DNA of 64,000 nt, from assembly GCA_047967505.1 (NCBI GenBank), contig CM106539.1, one strand, 5' to 3'. Positions 1 to 12,840 of this stretch are shown in pieces. Origin of the DNA: Dipteris shenzhenensis. Its lineage: Eukaryota > Polypodiophyta > Polypodiopsida > Gleicheniales. Numbering within the stretch: position 1 is the first letter of the stretch; the number at the start of each line of letters is the position of its first letter. The notes under the pieces are model-generated. The model saw only the letters and a list, made by a program, of their open reading frames with translations, had not been told where the DNA came from and made no database searches. Position numbers and translations under genes: made by a program.

Positions 1-2
1 CG

Positions 3-1120
3 TTAACTCCCCAGTATACCGCTGCAGTTCTACCAGCAATGATGAACATACACACGGGATTGACCAAAGCCAGTCTCGCCGATCAGATCAAGGTCTCCAC
101 TGCTAATTCGATGGCGATTCTGCAAACCTCCTTTCCACCCTCCGCTGGTGCGTTCAACGATAGCCTCGCCACTTCTTTTGTCAAGCCTATACTGGATTAC
201 CTGAAGGCGATCGGCTCTTTCTACATGGTGAACGCTTACCCATATCATGCTTACATTGCTGACTCCCAAGATATAGCCCTAGATTACGCCCTGTTTGAGC
301 CCAAGGATGTGGTGATCGATGCAACGACGAACTTAACGTATTCTAGTCTGCTCACAGCTCAAGTGGATGCGGTTTATTTTGCCATGGAAGGGATGGGACA
401 CGGTGAGCTTAGCGTCTTGCTTAGCGAGACGGGCTGGCCAACCAAAGGGGATGCAAATGAGACAGTGGCGAATGTGCAGAATGCAGCCACATACAACAAC
501 AATCTTTTGATGCTTGTGCAGAACAATACAGGGACGCCTCACAGGCCGGGACAACCTCTAGATGCATACATCTTTTCGGTTTTCAACGAGGATGAGAAGC
601 CAGGGCCGACGTCAGAACGCAATTGGGGCGTTTTCAATGTGGATGAGACCAGCATCTATTACCTTGGTCTTAAGGGTTCCCCAAGCGGGGCTCCTCAGAG
701 TTTTAATGGCACAGGGGCTACGTGGTGTGTTGCCCTGCCTGGAGCAAGCAATGATAGTTTGGAGGCCGGCCTGAATTATGCTTGCGGGGAGGGGAATGCA
801 GATTGTGGACCGATTCAACAGGGTCAGCCTTGCTTCCTCCCTGATACCTTTGTCAATCATGCATCCTATGCTTACAATAGCTACTACCAGAGGAGCGGAG
901 ACAACACTGCTGCCTGCAATTTCGGAGGGACTGCCATGATCACCACTTCAGATCCGAGTAAGATCGTTTGATTTTGACCATCAGTGGGCTTGCTTGATTC
1001 CAACCCCATGTGATCTTGGTTTTGGATGCCCTTGCATGACGAGCTAGATCTTGGATTGGATTTCTCATAGCTGTGCTTGACATTGCAGGTTATGGTTCTT
1101 GCAGTTACCCCACAGAGTAA
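3..1120 (+). CDS. Glucan endo-1,3-beta-glucosidase (GH17 + X8/CBM43), 3' part, two exons
   Basis: Partial gene; the reading frame is open to the left edge, so the N-terminus and the acid/base Glu lie outside. Coding is join(3..957, 1089..1120). The visible protein has the C-terminal half of the GH17 barrel, with the nucleophile motif SETGWPTKGDAN at about visible residue 141 (Glu codon 426-428). An X8/CBM43 module follows from about residue 239 (WCVALPG, several Cys, DNTAACNFGG). The X8 signature ends in the second exon with DPS-YGSCSYPTE and a stop. GH17 enzymes hydrolyse callose in walls and at plasmodesmata, and X8 binds beta-1,3-glucan (family knowledge). The protein stops right after X8 with no hydrophobic tail, so a GPI anchor is unlikely. 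The GH17/X8 identity is very likely; biological role is inferred only. Confidence 0.93.
958..1088 (+). other. Phase-1 intron in the GH17 gene
   Basis: Without splicing the frame ends at 969-971 in the middle of the X8 module. A GTAAGA donor at 958 and a TTGACATTGCAG acceptor ending at 1088 join an A to GT. This makes the Ser of DPS and continues as YGSCSYP, the expected end of X8 domains. Length is 131 bp. Confidence 0.9.
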
Positions 1121-1606
1121 GCTACTGGTTCCTACGGACTTTTCTTTCATTCTGAGTTCATGCTTTCGCATTAAAGTCAGAATGCTCAACCAGCAAGCAA
1201 CTGATCTTTATTTTTTTGCTTTCACTTGCAACAGTGCTCTCTCACCCTCCGGCAGTATTTATGGTAACTCTTCCGCAACACGTGGCACTGCTCCCGCTTG
1301 GATGGTTGCAGTCATTATCTTTCTTATTTCTGCCCTATAGCAAATGGGACAAGATCAGCATTGCGGCTATATATTTACACATTCTTTGTATATTGATGAT
1401 GAAAGGTGCTGTAACCCTCAAAATGCATTATTTGGTAAAGATTGGCAAAACAGCTGAAGGGGGTTGTCCTGTCAGAGTGTACCCAAGTACGATCTTGAAG
1501 CAAGATTGTGAAATGGTGCACAGATTTTGTATAACATTCCTTCGATCAAGTATATGGATTCAAGGGTTGTGGAAGGCTCGATATGTTGTTGATGGGATTT
1601 TGTGTG

Positions 1607-1612
1607 AATAAA
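1607..1612 (+). other. Possible polyadenylation signal of the GH17 gene
   Basis: AATAAA lies about 490 bp after the stop at 1118-1120. Several weaker alternatives are possible, so the 3' UTR end is a guess. Confidence 0.3.
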
Positions 1613-1620
1613 GTAAGAAA

Positions 1621-3790
1621 CAAAGTAGGATATGATCAATGGGTAGAATAATAGTAAAGTAAAAGCCTCCATCCGTATAGCCTTCTCTGGACATAAGTAC
1701 TGGACATCTTGCAATTCAAACAACGAAAGAGACAGTGTACTTATTCACCGAGTGGTAGGTTCTGGTTAGCTCTCTTCCAAAAGCACTTTTTGTTCTTAGA
1801 ACACTCATGAAGGGATCCTCGTATGGACATTCATTACAGGCCAGCCTTGAGGGCACATTGCTACGTTCTGATTAGTTGTCATTGAACACTTCCAAAATAA
1901 TTTCTTCTTAATACCCTGTTTTGAATGAATCCATGAGAAAGGTTCATGCTGAGCTTAAAGCAAGCAGTACCCTTTCTTTCTGCTCTTGCTGAACTCGAAG
2001 CAACATTTCTCTCTACATATGCTAGCTCAGAAGTTACTTCATACTTGGGGTCCTTTCAACCCTTCTCGGACATTAAGGATAGGTCAGGTTAAACCTAAAG
2101 CTTTTGAGGTGGTCATTGAGCACTTGAAAAAGCATTTCTCACTCTTAATCCCATGTAAAGAAAATCTGGTAAAATATAATGAGCGAAAGCAAGTCGTCCA
2201 AGCTCAACCAGGCTTTTCTGTTCCCCTCTTTCTCACATTTTCCCTTGAAGGAAGATAAATTTGACCATGCTTGCACATATGCTTATGTTTCACTTGTGAG
2301 CTATGAGTTTTGCCCCCAAAAAAACAAGTTTTCTTTCCGAGCAGTATTTCAGCTTATTCCCTTAACCAACCGCCTGTGGAATGTCCCTTCCATTTTGGTT
2401 AGGACTGGCTCAACGCAACCTTTTTGAGCCATCCACGCATGACCAGAAGAAAGCTTTTGAAGAGTGGAGTGTTACAGGAAGAAATCTCAGGACCAAACCT
2501 CCAGCAATTACGGAAATGCTCATTTTGTCTTGGAGAGATTTCCAAGAATTTTACATAATCTGAGAGGGCTATAATCTGTAGCATGCATGAAGACTATCTT
2601 TGTGGCATTGAATTTGACCATGTTTTTGCATGTACCTTGACTATCATAACAATAATTTAAGCCTTGCGGGTAGTACCTCTCAACATGGTAGCTCTGCAGG
2701 ACTCCCTGTATGTTGGGTTAATTTTAGGCCTTGTTTTATGCCCTCGTGACTTTGTTAAACAAATGTCAGTGGGAAAAGCTTCATCTCTTTGCTCCCCAGA
2801 TGAATGTGTTCTAGATCAAAAGTCAATTCATATTCAGAGCCCTTTCAAGCCTCTTCTTGGACGTCGTGGTTGTCATTGTGTACTTTCAAAACATTTTTTG
2901 TTCTTAATCTAGATTCTACTGTGAAAGGGCACCTTGTGAAAGTATCAAATTGAGCCAAAAAAAAAAGCAAGCATTCCAAGCTGGACCTAGCTTCTTTCAA
3001 TGTTAAATTGTCGGCTTTGATTTAGGTGGGTGGCCAGCCCCCATACAAAGGCCCCGTACAAAATTGAAGGATTTCTCCCTAAAGTAAACAATAATGAGCA
3101 TAACCCAAAATTTCAACCTGCTCTCTCCCAGCAGCTCCTTTACTCACAACGATTGTTTTCTGTTGAACTTGTAGCATCTTTAAAGAAAGGTAAAATGAAA
3201 GTTTCACTCTCTCTATCCCATACACCTGAAGGGCTGTTTCAGTTTGCACAATGGATTTTCATGAAGCCAAATGGCACCTCACCTTATGCTAGGTCAGATA
3301 GTCTCACCTAGTAGCACATGCTTCCAACAAATCACACAACTGAACGGTAGCCTAGACCTTCTCATAACTCTTTGCAGTTGTAGCCATACATGTTGAACAA
3401 TGGGGCAGCTCCAGAAGTGGTACAGGAGTGACCTCAGTGGCTATCAAAGAAACAGGACAGCGTATGTCTATGCTTAGCAACCGTTCTAATCTGTTAAGAA
3501 GAGGGAGGAGGATCTTCCATTGTAGGAACTTGAATCTGGGAAAGCTTCGACCCTTTCCAAAGTTGCAGTAATTGGCTTTGCCATCGCATTGTCGAGGTTG
3601 AGTTGACACACAATGACAATGGTAAAGGGGTAGATTTAAGCTTGTTAATTTACTTTCATTTCCCTCAAGGAGCTACCTCAGGCTCTGTATCTACCATCTT
3701 TACAGGTTGACCGCTGTATTGGTAGGCCAGCTATTGTGAAGCTTTATGGAAGAAGGTAATTATATCCAAAAGTGCATCAATCTCATCATC
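1621..3790. other. No recognised gene
   Basis: Only short open frames without family signatures were seen. Nothing supports a gene or an element here. Confidence 0.4.
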
Positions 3791-3799
3791 TTTAGTTGC

Positions 3800-5285
3800 A
3801 AAATTAAATTATTGTAATCCACAAACATTTGCTTAGAAAGCATCTGCCAAGAAGGGATGACCAACTACACTCCCAACTGATCCTTAAAATTGCAATAGCA
3901 TTCGAAAGCAAAGCACAAACATTAGTCATAAATTGTGATCCAAAACTTATAGGTGCCAGTCTTTCAAAGGTGGGATGACCAACTACACTCCCACTGATCC
4001 TCATAACTGCTGTAGCATTCGAAAGCAAAGCACCGACACATGGTCATATGCCTTGTCAAGGTCAATAAGGTCAATATTAAGCTGAATCCAGTTACTGGCG
4101 TTGTTAGAGGCATAATCCCTAGCTGTAAATACATTCAAGATATTCTCAAATATATCTCAGTCCTGCACAAATCCGTGTTCTGGCCAAACTAACTTGGGGA
4201 TAACCATCTAATGCATAATGCCATTGCCTTTGCAAGCATCTTATACAAAACAGTGGACTGACACCAGCCCCCTTATCAGGCTTTTTGGAATAAACTTAAA
4301 TAAGCCCCATATTGACATTAGATGAGAGACAACCTGCCAAGTGGAAGTTAGTGACCTCAACAACCTCGAACACCCATCTAACCATTCATGATTTTGCAAA
4401 GGCCCTGCCCCAACTGTGGACTTCAAATGCACCACAAAAGATCTTTGTGTTGAGTGAGTAAATGACCCTCTGCATTCAAAATATTGTCCACTTTCTCTCC
4501 CATTGTGCTTTTCTTTAAGCATTTGGAAGGACTTGGATGGAACCTGAAGGGCCACTTTATCTGGCTTTTGTTCTTGAGCATGCTGTAGTTCGAGACCCCA
4601 CAAAGCATCATCAACTTATGCAATGACCTGACCATTAAAATCATCATTTGTTCATCATCGGATTTACTTTCAAGTCTTCCAACACAGCCTGTCGCATATG
4701 ACACTTCCTCATTTGCTTCATGGGTTCTTCTTCTGAATTGACTTGCAGTATGAGAATACCTCTAATATCTGCATCCCACTCACAATTAATCATGCATACG
4801 CTTTGTTGCTTTCTTCCAAGCAGATGTCACCCTTCGTTCAAACTCGGGCCATTCTAAACGAGATATATTAAACCTTTAAAGGAAAGCAAACTTCAGACAG
4901 TTAGTCGGTCATCCAAAATGGCTGAATCAAAGAGACACTTGTCCCACCAATGGACATGCTAACCACAATAACAATGATCGAACCTGATAGCACGGAAACA
5001 TTCTCCATCCTGTTTGTTTGTCCATGTAAATCTTGACGACTTTTCATTATGAAGCATGCTTGCAATCTTGACTGTCAACTAAAGCACTCCATGCATCGAG
5101 CTCACCCGCATTTCTATCCCTTCTTCGGTGAAATCTATCGCGCCAGGTTTGCACAACATTCCAATCACGAAGTAACATGCATTGATCCATAGCCAAAGCA
5201 TGAAAAGTATCCCAAAGCCTAGCTCACTCCTCCGACTTGTTAGATGCATAAATAGACCCAATGTAGAACGAAAAGTCACATTTTC
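3800..5285 (-). mobile_element. LINE (non-LTR retrotransposon) remnant: endonuclease and reverse transcriptase
   Basis: Read on the minus strand, broken frames give LINE ORF2 motifs in the right order. The endonuclease part (about 5285-4880) has GSIYASNKSEE, LLRDWNVVQTW, GELDAWSALVDSQDC and RFTWTNKQDG, followed by SRLEWPEF. A linker near 4600-4420 reads PSKSF-QMLKEKH...VDNILNAEGHLLTQ. The RT part (4330-3800) has FIPKKPDKGAG, LYKMLAKAMAL and DLDKAYDHVS. Many frameshifts and stops make it dead. ORF1 and the 3' end are not seen. The identification rests on motif order in translated fragments. Confidence 0.75.
3854..4047. repeat. Imperfect tandem duplication, period about 118 bp, inside the LINE
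   Basis: The block beginning GGGATGACCAACTACACTCC at 3854 recurs at 3972. Both copies run through GCATTCGAAAGCAAAGCAC to a GTCATA end. The second copy holds the LINE AYDHVS motif, so the RT was partly duplicated after or during decay. Confidence 0.8.
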
Positions 5286-8200
5286 GAAAAAACAAGATCT
5301 TTAAACAGTTCCAACTGAGGGTCTGGTGGTGTGGTGCTTTTGGTTTCAAAGGAATGGTTACTGTTTTTGTGCGCTCGGATCTTGAACGTTTTTAACCGGA
5401 ATCATCTATCTCGTTTCAAAGAAGCCTTCACACCTAAAATCATATGTGCACAGGCGTTTTGTTTAATCGTAGAACAAATACCTCTTTTAAGTTCCAAGAC
5501 AACGAGTTGCAAAAATGAACTGTACCAGAACATAAACTAAAAAGTTTCCAAGAACAAACGTCATTAAGATTCGTTATGGATCAATCTTTTTCATGAGCTC
5601 ATCTACATCAAGAAGAGCCCAAAAAAGATTATTTGACTTGAGTATACTTTTACCAAGGAGACCAGGTGTGTTTGTTGGCCACCTCCTTTTTGCATGTTGA
5701 AGCTCCTTCCCCGTAACGTATTCTAGAGCATTTTTTGGGTTATGTTGTGACCACAAACCATGGCAACATTTGATTTAGCCACTCATGTTAGTTGAGTTCA
5801 TCTCTAGCTTTCCAAGCCACATCTCTGAAATGTTATCAAAACAAGGTGGGAATCCCACTAAGGCCCTAGGGGCCTTTTGAAATGTTATTGTAGGTAAGTA
5901 TTAGTGTGCATTATCTGTAAACGTATGCAATACAATGGTCTCTCAAGTTGTTCTACTAAGTTGAAGCGAAAGTAGTCTATCATGGTTTGTAGATTTGTTG
6001 ATTGTGGTGGTTATTGAGAGTTATCTAAGTTGAAGTCACCAAGACGGCCTTGCTTTCAACAAGGTGGCACAATCACTAAGTCCCCATTTAGAGAAAATGT
6101 AAAGTAGCTCGGATAATATTACAATTAAATTTTCCAATAACTTATAAAAGGGAAACGAAATGTGTATGAAAGGGAAAGAGAAAAATATAAGTAAAGATAA
6201 ATGAATATGGGAAAAGGTAGATGAGTGAAAAGAGAGGAGACAAAAGATATGAAAGAGGGGGTAGGCCATTAAATATGAGTGGGGACTAGTAATACAAAAA
6301 TGGGTCCACTTTGGGCTCACCGCCCTGGACCAGCATTGCACGCAGCCAAAAAGTCCTAGCCAGACCTAATATTTTAATGTCATCCTTCCCTAATGTTTTT
6401 TTGGGCGGGCTGACCACCCCTATAATATACTTGGATTTTTCTATTAAAAAAGAAGAAGAAGAGGGGGGACGCGGCCATTTTGGCAAGAGACCCTCGTTTC
6501 ACGTGCTTTTTAATAAAGGTAGTGTCAAAGAAGCTAAATGACAAAATAATTCACTACCTCTCATGTAAGGGAAAAAAAATTAATTCACACAAAGTGACAA
6601 AATCATTTAGTTTAGGACCTTCACAAAAAGACAAAAGCCTAAACGTAAAACTCATTACAATGGCCTAAACTACCACTAATCCTAACACTCAACACCCATT
6701 GCCATGGCCAACTTGACCAAATGCACTAACTTCTAAACAATGAACTTGATGAGCAAAAAACTTCATCCCTCCTAGACCCTTAGCAGGGCCAACAAATCTT
6801 TTGTATTTCCACACGAAGTTATTATTAAAATCATGCACCCTACAAGCAATCCTCACAAGGTATGCATATTAAAGTAGCTCTATTGTTAACATTATACTTT
6901 TCCAAATTCTCAACATGACTTTGAGTTGGTTACAAATGTATTTGCAAGTGCTTCTCTTTTTTATAAAATGTGTTTATATGTGCTCCCCTTAACTTTAGAC
7001 TTTTCTAAAAATTACTTTTGTTGCATACTTTTAATTCACAACAAAACATTCTCTAAACCTTATTTTTTTGGTCTAGAACTTTTTACCGGTTGATGCATGA
7101 ACATTTACTTAGGAAAAAATTCCTCGAAAAGTTTTAAAGCTTTTTCAATCTATCCTGAACAGAGAAGAAGAGCTTTGCATTTGTCTTTGCTAATTGCCAG
7201 GGAATCTGCTTCATTGGTGATCATTGGTTGAATTCCATGGGCAACATGGCCATTATAGGATTTAGAGGCTAGCAAATTCCCCACTAAATTCTTTTTCCCT
7301 ATTGATAATGGCTATTTTGACATATTTAAATTTGTTGATCAGCTCTAAAGCTTGGAGCCATTGATTCCTTATGAAGTTATTTAGAACCTTATACGTGCCT
7401 TGAATTTGTCATATTACCAACATTGAATCATCCATGATCTTTAAACTTGAGATTCTTATTTGGATTGCTAGTCAAAGTCTAGGCATCAAAGTGCTCCACT
7501 CTCTCATATTTTTGGCATATGATAGCCTAGGTAGACACACATAATATTTCCATACTCTACATATAGTAATAAACCAATTCCCCTCTGCTTTGACATCCCT
7601 TGGATGCACCATCAAAGGAGGTTCCTACCTTGAATTGAATCAAAGACATAGATACTAGGTTGATAAAGTTATAGGTTTTTGCACATCCATAAACACAACA
7701 TAATTGACACGATGGAATACAGAATGAATCACAAAAAGGAAAAAATAAAGAAACATCAAAATATACATCACACAATTGAGAAGCTAGTTAAATGTTCTTT
7801 TTTTCGCTCTCGGATCTTAACCACAACAAGTATTTAAAGTTTTTAATATTTATCAATATTAGTTCTTGTATGCAATAATTCCTTGAATAATCTCATAAGC
7901 TTATTGGCATTGAACAGGCCCTCATCATAATTTATGAAAGTTATGAAGGATAACTTATAATGAAAAAGAGAACTAGGTCTCTTGTATTCCATTTTGATAG
8001 AGATAATACACTTAGTCCATGTCCTAAGTTTGAAAGTCAAACTCTAATACCAAACTACTTGTGGAATTTTTTATCTCAATCTCAGTTATGATGGAAAATC
8101 CAATCATCATGACAATAAGTTCTAAAGAAGGATAACAAAACAAATAAAGACCAAGTAAGTGAAGATTAACTAGAACCAATGGCTTCAAAAGTAAATTAGG

Positions 8201-8848
8201 AAATGAAGAAGGCCATAGAACAAAAGCTAGCAGTGTCCCCCCAATCCCCCATGCCTACGTATCCATGAAAAGAGAATGTGTGGTGCCCTCATCTTTTGAC
8301 ATGTTGTACAACAAATGAGTGCCAACTATGGAGGTCGAGATTGAAATCAAAAGGGAACCATCCACCAAGGCCATGGTGCCCACCTTGTATGGCCAATGAT
8401 ACAACAAATGGTGCCAAATATGAAGGCCCAGATTCAATTCAAAAGGGAACCATCCACTGTTGTCATTGTCTCTCCCAAGTCAAGGTTTCGCGGGTGTTGG
8501 CCACCTATAATTGTGTTGTTGCTTGTTGTAGCATAGGTGTTCACAAGATTAGCATAGGTCCTCGGGTCATATTCTGATGAGAGGTGTAGGCTAAAACATG
8601 GAAAGCAAATCTCATGCCAGTGTGGGTGAGAAAGAGGGTTTGATCGCAATGATGGATGGAGGCTCTTGCCTCCACGGGAGTTCAAGGGTTTAGAAAGGGC
8701 TTGTAGGGTTCAGAAAGGGGATCATGTTGAGAGATGTATCTAGGAGTTCCAGTGTCTAGGGAGGGTTGTTGGGTCTAGGAGGAGTCCAGGGTTGAGGAGT
8801 GGAGAGCTAGTCTCCTTTGCGACGACGACTTTGAGGGGTAAGAGTTGA
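5286..8848. other. Anonymous AT-rich DNA
   Basis: No coding family, LTR pair or RNA gene was recognised. Short open frames look random. A purine-rich stretch at 6180-6260 is low complexity. Confidence 0.4.
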
Positions 8849-8952
8849 GGAGGAGGGACAAGGGAGGAGGAAGGAGGAGGAGGAGGAGGAGGAGGAGGGA
8901 GGAGGAGGAGGAAGGAGGGAGGAGGAGAAGGGAGGAGGAAGGAGGAGGGAGT
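8849..8952. repeat. (GGA)n-type microsatellite
   Basis: Interrupted GGA/GGAGGA runs over about 100 bp. Proline- or leucine-rich reading frames across it are products of the repeat, not genes. Confidence 0.9.
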
Positions 8953-9794
8953 ATGTACTCTTCCTTCGAGGTGATCCTCTTGTCGGAGGACTGTAACAAG
9001 ATCTTCGTATAATGCAGTGATGCCCTGTAGCAACAGATCTTATGCCGACGACTCCGCATTGTCATCGGATTGAGTTAGAATCTGAAGTTCCAATTGAAAA
9101 TTGTTGCCTTTTGATTTGGTAGCTCTATGCATTTTTCTTTATACTTACCCTGTGTTGAAGTGTAGGCAAGCTTTAGACTATTGAATTGTTGAGCTACTTT
9201 TGGCTACCCTGTCAATTGATCATTAAGCACACGGAGTTGGAGTATCTCTTGTTCTTGAGCATCCACTTCTGCTTTGGCATTCACAATTGTCTCCATTCCA
9301 GAGATAATATCAACCTTTCAAATTCTTCTATTTCTTGTGTTGAGATGGGTATAGAGGCTTCCTATTAGTGTATTGCAAACCCAATTATAATGGCTAGTAG
9401 ATGGGCAATGTAGCTCCCATTATAGGTGGTGGATATGTAATTTGTTAGCAGAGCAAGGATATGTGTTGAGCCCAATCTTTTATTTTTTCCCTGCCAAGGA
9501 GTGTAAGAGTTTTTACTGACATGTAGTTTTTCCTCACTCTTGTATGATTGAAAATGTCAGCCAGAAACTTGGCTGCCTCTTTGCATATTGGGTCCAAAAT
9601 CATATCATGGCATATTCCCTCGCTTTATGACTTTGTGAATCTCAAAGAATATTGCATCCAAATGTTTCATTGGATATTCTTCTTGTGCCTCTAGAAATGA
9701 GAAAACTTCCTACATTGTGGATCTACTGAGGTATATCTGTAAAGGCTTTTCATTATACATTACTGTGCCATACTTGACCTTCTCTAACTCTCTA
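8953..9794. other. No recognised gene
   Basis: Nothing with family resemblance was found between the GGA repeat and the LINE 3' end. Confidence 0.35.
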
Positions 9795-9795
9795 C

Positions 9796-11455
9796 TTTTT
9801 TTTTGGGGGGTAGAAAAGTAGTGTGTATTTATTGCTTTATATCATGTCATACATAAAAAAAATAGTACCAAAACTATCTGTTGTCGCTAAAAGAGCCCTT
9901 ACATCCTGAAGAATAACAAAAGTATAACTCCTAAAGAAGACATTTCAAGGATGAAATGAAAAGTTGGAGGTATCTTCCTTGAAATCTGAGGTAGCAGTAG
10001 CAGAGGTGTCTAAAGAGTGTCCCTGGGCAACAGTAGCGTTAGTAAAATGTCCATGAGCAGGAGAAAGGCCCCAGAGAGGGTCAATAGACATGGATGACAG
10101 CTGGGTAAGATCAGCAGGGATGGGAGTAATTTGAGCAGAAGGGCCAAAGCCATGAATTTGAGTTTTGACTCCTAGAGAGGCAGCTTGAGGCTGTTTGGAT
10201 GGGTCAATAGCAATAGAAGGGGAATTGATGGAGAGGCACCCAAAAGTAGAAGTAGACTGGATGGGACCACCAGTAGCAAAAGTAGAGGGATCTTTGCTTG
10301 TAGAGGCATGAGGTGTTGATCCTGGAGAAGAGGGAAGGGGTTCACCAGTTGTGGCAGATCTTCTTTGAAGAAAAGGGAAAAGCTTTGCATGATCATTTGA
10401 AATAAAACAAGAGAGATTGTGTCTGGAAATATCTGCACTTAACCTTTGATGTTCAAGGTTGTATGCACTAATAATGAAGTCAATTCTCCTTTTTTCCAGT
10501 TCCACCATGCAGCAAACATAGCATCAGTAGAAAGATCTTTATGATTAAATTGGAAGTTATTTCCAAATATCCACATGAACTAGAGTCATGGGCCCTAATG
10601 ATAAACCAAGGCTCATGCCTTACCCTACAAGCATCTCTTAATAGAATAGCTTTCCAGTTAACAGGCTCACCACATTCCATCTAAATAAATTTCCATATGT
10701 TCCTGGCATGAGGGCAAGCAACGAAAAGGTGGAAGACATCTTCAACACAGTTTAAACATCTCATACACTTGCCATCCCCTTTACCAATGTTGAGTCCTCT
10801 TGAATTATACCAAACAAATTTATGAAATATTAGCCAGGTAAGACTATACATTTTCTTAGACACATTCCTAGTCCAAATTTTGTGGAATCTGTAGTACCAT
10901 TTGGTTCTATCATCATTCAATAGTAGGAGTTGGGATGGGTAATAAGGAGGAGCACCCCACCCAGCTAAACTCCCTGTGCATGCACAATACTGATGCTCCC
11001 TTCCAAGTCACATCTCCTTGCCATAATTCCAATCTTTCCACAATTAGTCTTTGCTGTTGGTTGGTTAAAGAGAACTCTCTTCTAATTTCAAGCCAGGATT
11101 TCCATCTGATATGTCCTCTATTCCAAATCTACCCCCAAGGTCGAAGCCCTTTCTTGAACAACTTAGCTGCAATTGTGAACTGATCATTTGACAGAGTGGC
11201 AGATCTAAAAGTGGACTTCCCTTGGATTTACAAGGTTCAGGGTTAAAAAGAGAGAAATAAAGGGATATTTTTTCCAGTTGGGTGCCCTGCATGGTCTGAT
11301 ATAATTCATGTTTCTCAAGAGCAGCTATGCCCAATCCTCCTCAGGATGAAGAGTAGCTTTAATGATCCAAGTGGCAGACATTTTTTGGCAGTAGTGGAGA
11401 TGCCAATCACCCCTAAACCCCCCTTCCTCTTTGGGTTTGATACAATATTCCCATC
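9796..11455 (-). mobile_element. LINE remnant, 3' part with zf-RVT domain
   Basis: Minus-strand fragments run in LINE order. First is the post-RT segment WEYCIKPK-EGGLGVIGIS near 11455-11380, then GGLGIAALEKHEL (11345-11300), then a zinc-binding RT-associated domain at 10920-10681 (MYSLTWLIFHKF...CMRCLNCVEDVFHLFVACPHARNIW, that is CxxC...HxxxxxC). A C-terminal tail of about 187 codons follows (10508-9945). The T-run at 9796-9804 is the likely poly(A) end on the element strand, so the 3' terminus is near 9795. At 11455 the LINE stops abruptly against plus-strand gag-type DNA. Frameshifts and stops show it is inactive. Confidence 0.8.
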
Positions 11456-11545
11456 TCACCTTGCCCCAGTGTTTCTCGCAGGGATTGCGAATCTCTCGAG
11501 GAGCCGACGACCCATAGCAATCTCCAAGTTAATGACCAAGTTCCT

Positions 11546-12050
11546 TGGAGAAGGAGACCCGATCTCCCATGTGGAGCGATTTGAGTAAATTTTGCAAAGC
11601 TTTTGGTGCTCTCGGGGACCTAGAAATGGCCAACGCATTTGGTCTCAGCTTGGATGGCAAAGCAAGCCAATGGTATAGGGCTCTCACCCTAAAAGAGAAA
11701 ATCAACTAGGAGACATTGAGAAAGGCCTTCATTGTGGGGTTCGCCCCCGGCGGCCATAAATGGAGCCCAATTAATCAATTGTATGGAGTAAATCAGAACG
11801 ATAAGGAATCCCTAAGGGACTACATTGCCAAGATCAAGCACCTCAATGCTCATTGCTGTGAATCATATGAGCAGAATGACTATTGCCTCACTTCCTCATC
11901 AGATTGGCAGACCCAAAGCTGCACGACCACCTAATGGTGATGAATCCTACCTCCTTCGATCTATGCAGCAGAGTGGCCATCCGCATATGTGACAACATGA
12001 TGGACAAGGCAAATTTGAATAAAACCCTGAATCACTCATAAATAGCTCCA
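11546..12050 (+). pseudogene. gag (capsid-like) of the split element, frameshifted
   Basis: Capsid-like homology is spread over at least three frames with stops, for example at 11587 and 11709. Key signs are the D-P-x-x-H-x-x-x-F-E start, the G-x-A-x-x-W-Y core and the SLRDYI helix, all usual for plant gypsy gag. It is not functional as read. Confidence 0.65.
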
Positions 12051-12318
12051 TCAAATAGGTCTTCAAGTGTAGAAATGATTAAGAAGGAGACAACGAGCCC
12101 AAGGGCTTGGATATGAGTGAGTTGGCCTCCAATCTGCTAGATCAGGTAGACCAGTAGTGGAGAACAAGAGCCTCCAAGGAGGCACTGAGAAACCCCCACT
12201 TGTTTCCATGGAGGGACATCTTGTGTGGGGTATGTAATGGCAACCACTCCTCCAATGAGTGTCCATACCTAAGAGCAAGGCCGGTGCTCTACTGTGCACA
12301 TTGCCATAGGGAGCAATA

Positions 12319-12840
12319 ATGTCTATGCTTGAAAATAGTGTTTCAAGCCGCATTTCTAAGATCTGGCAGCAAAAGGCTAATACCTCCCAATGTCGATTTT
12401 TGAGGTCCCTTCCCCAACCCATGTATCAAATGAGACCCACATTAGCCCTAACAACCTCGCCCAACCCCTTGAACACACAAGGTGGCCTTGTGGCTAGTTC
12501 AAGCCAATACAAAGCTCAACCAGCTCCATTACCACCACCCATATTGGGCCCGCAACTGCCACTACCACGTATAACCCTAGTCAATCAAGTGTTGGTAGAG
12601 GAAGTGCCCAATGACTGGGAGGAGATGGATCCAGATCACAGAACTCACGATTACTACCCCTATGAGGAGGGAAGTGGCAACTTGAGGCACTACCTCCCAC
12701 CAAAGGATCAACAGGTCCCTATGTTCCAGACCGCTCCCATGAACTCAAGGGCTAGGGACCTAAATTCAATCGCTCAAAGGACCCTGCTCCAATGTTACAC
12801 CTGCGAGGGTCCCCACAGAGCAAGTGAATGCCCCTACTGA
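12319..12840 (+). pseudogene. gag C-terminal part with CX2CX3HX4C zinc knuckle
   Basis: An open frame rich in Pro and Gln ends in CYTCEGPHRASECPY. The knuckle has three, not four, residues between the second Cys and the His. A matching knuckle CGVCNGNHSSNECP lies just upstream (12224-12262), and a half copy CQGPHFFKDC follows the stop (about 12873-12902). This points to nucleocapsid-type RNA binding by the former gag. Confidence 0.6.

Noticed and set aside
1216-1611. 131-codon frame downstream of the glucanase
   Set aside because: It lies in the likely 3' UTR after the X8 stop and matches no domain.
8740-9065. Pro- and Leu-rich frames
   Set aside because: They lie over the GGA repeat and have no domain.
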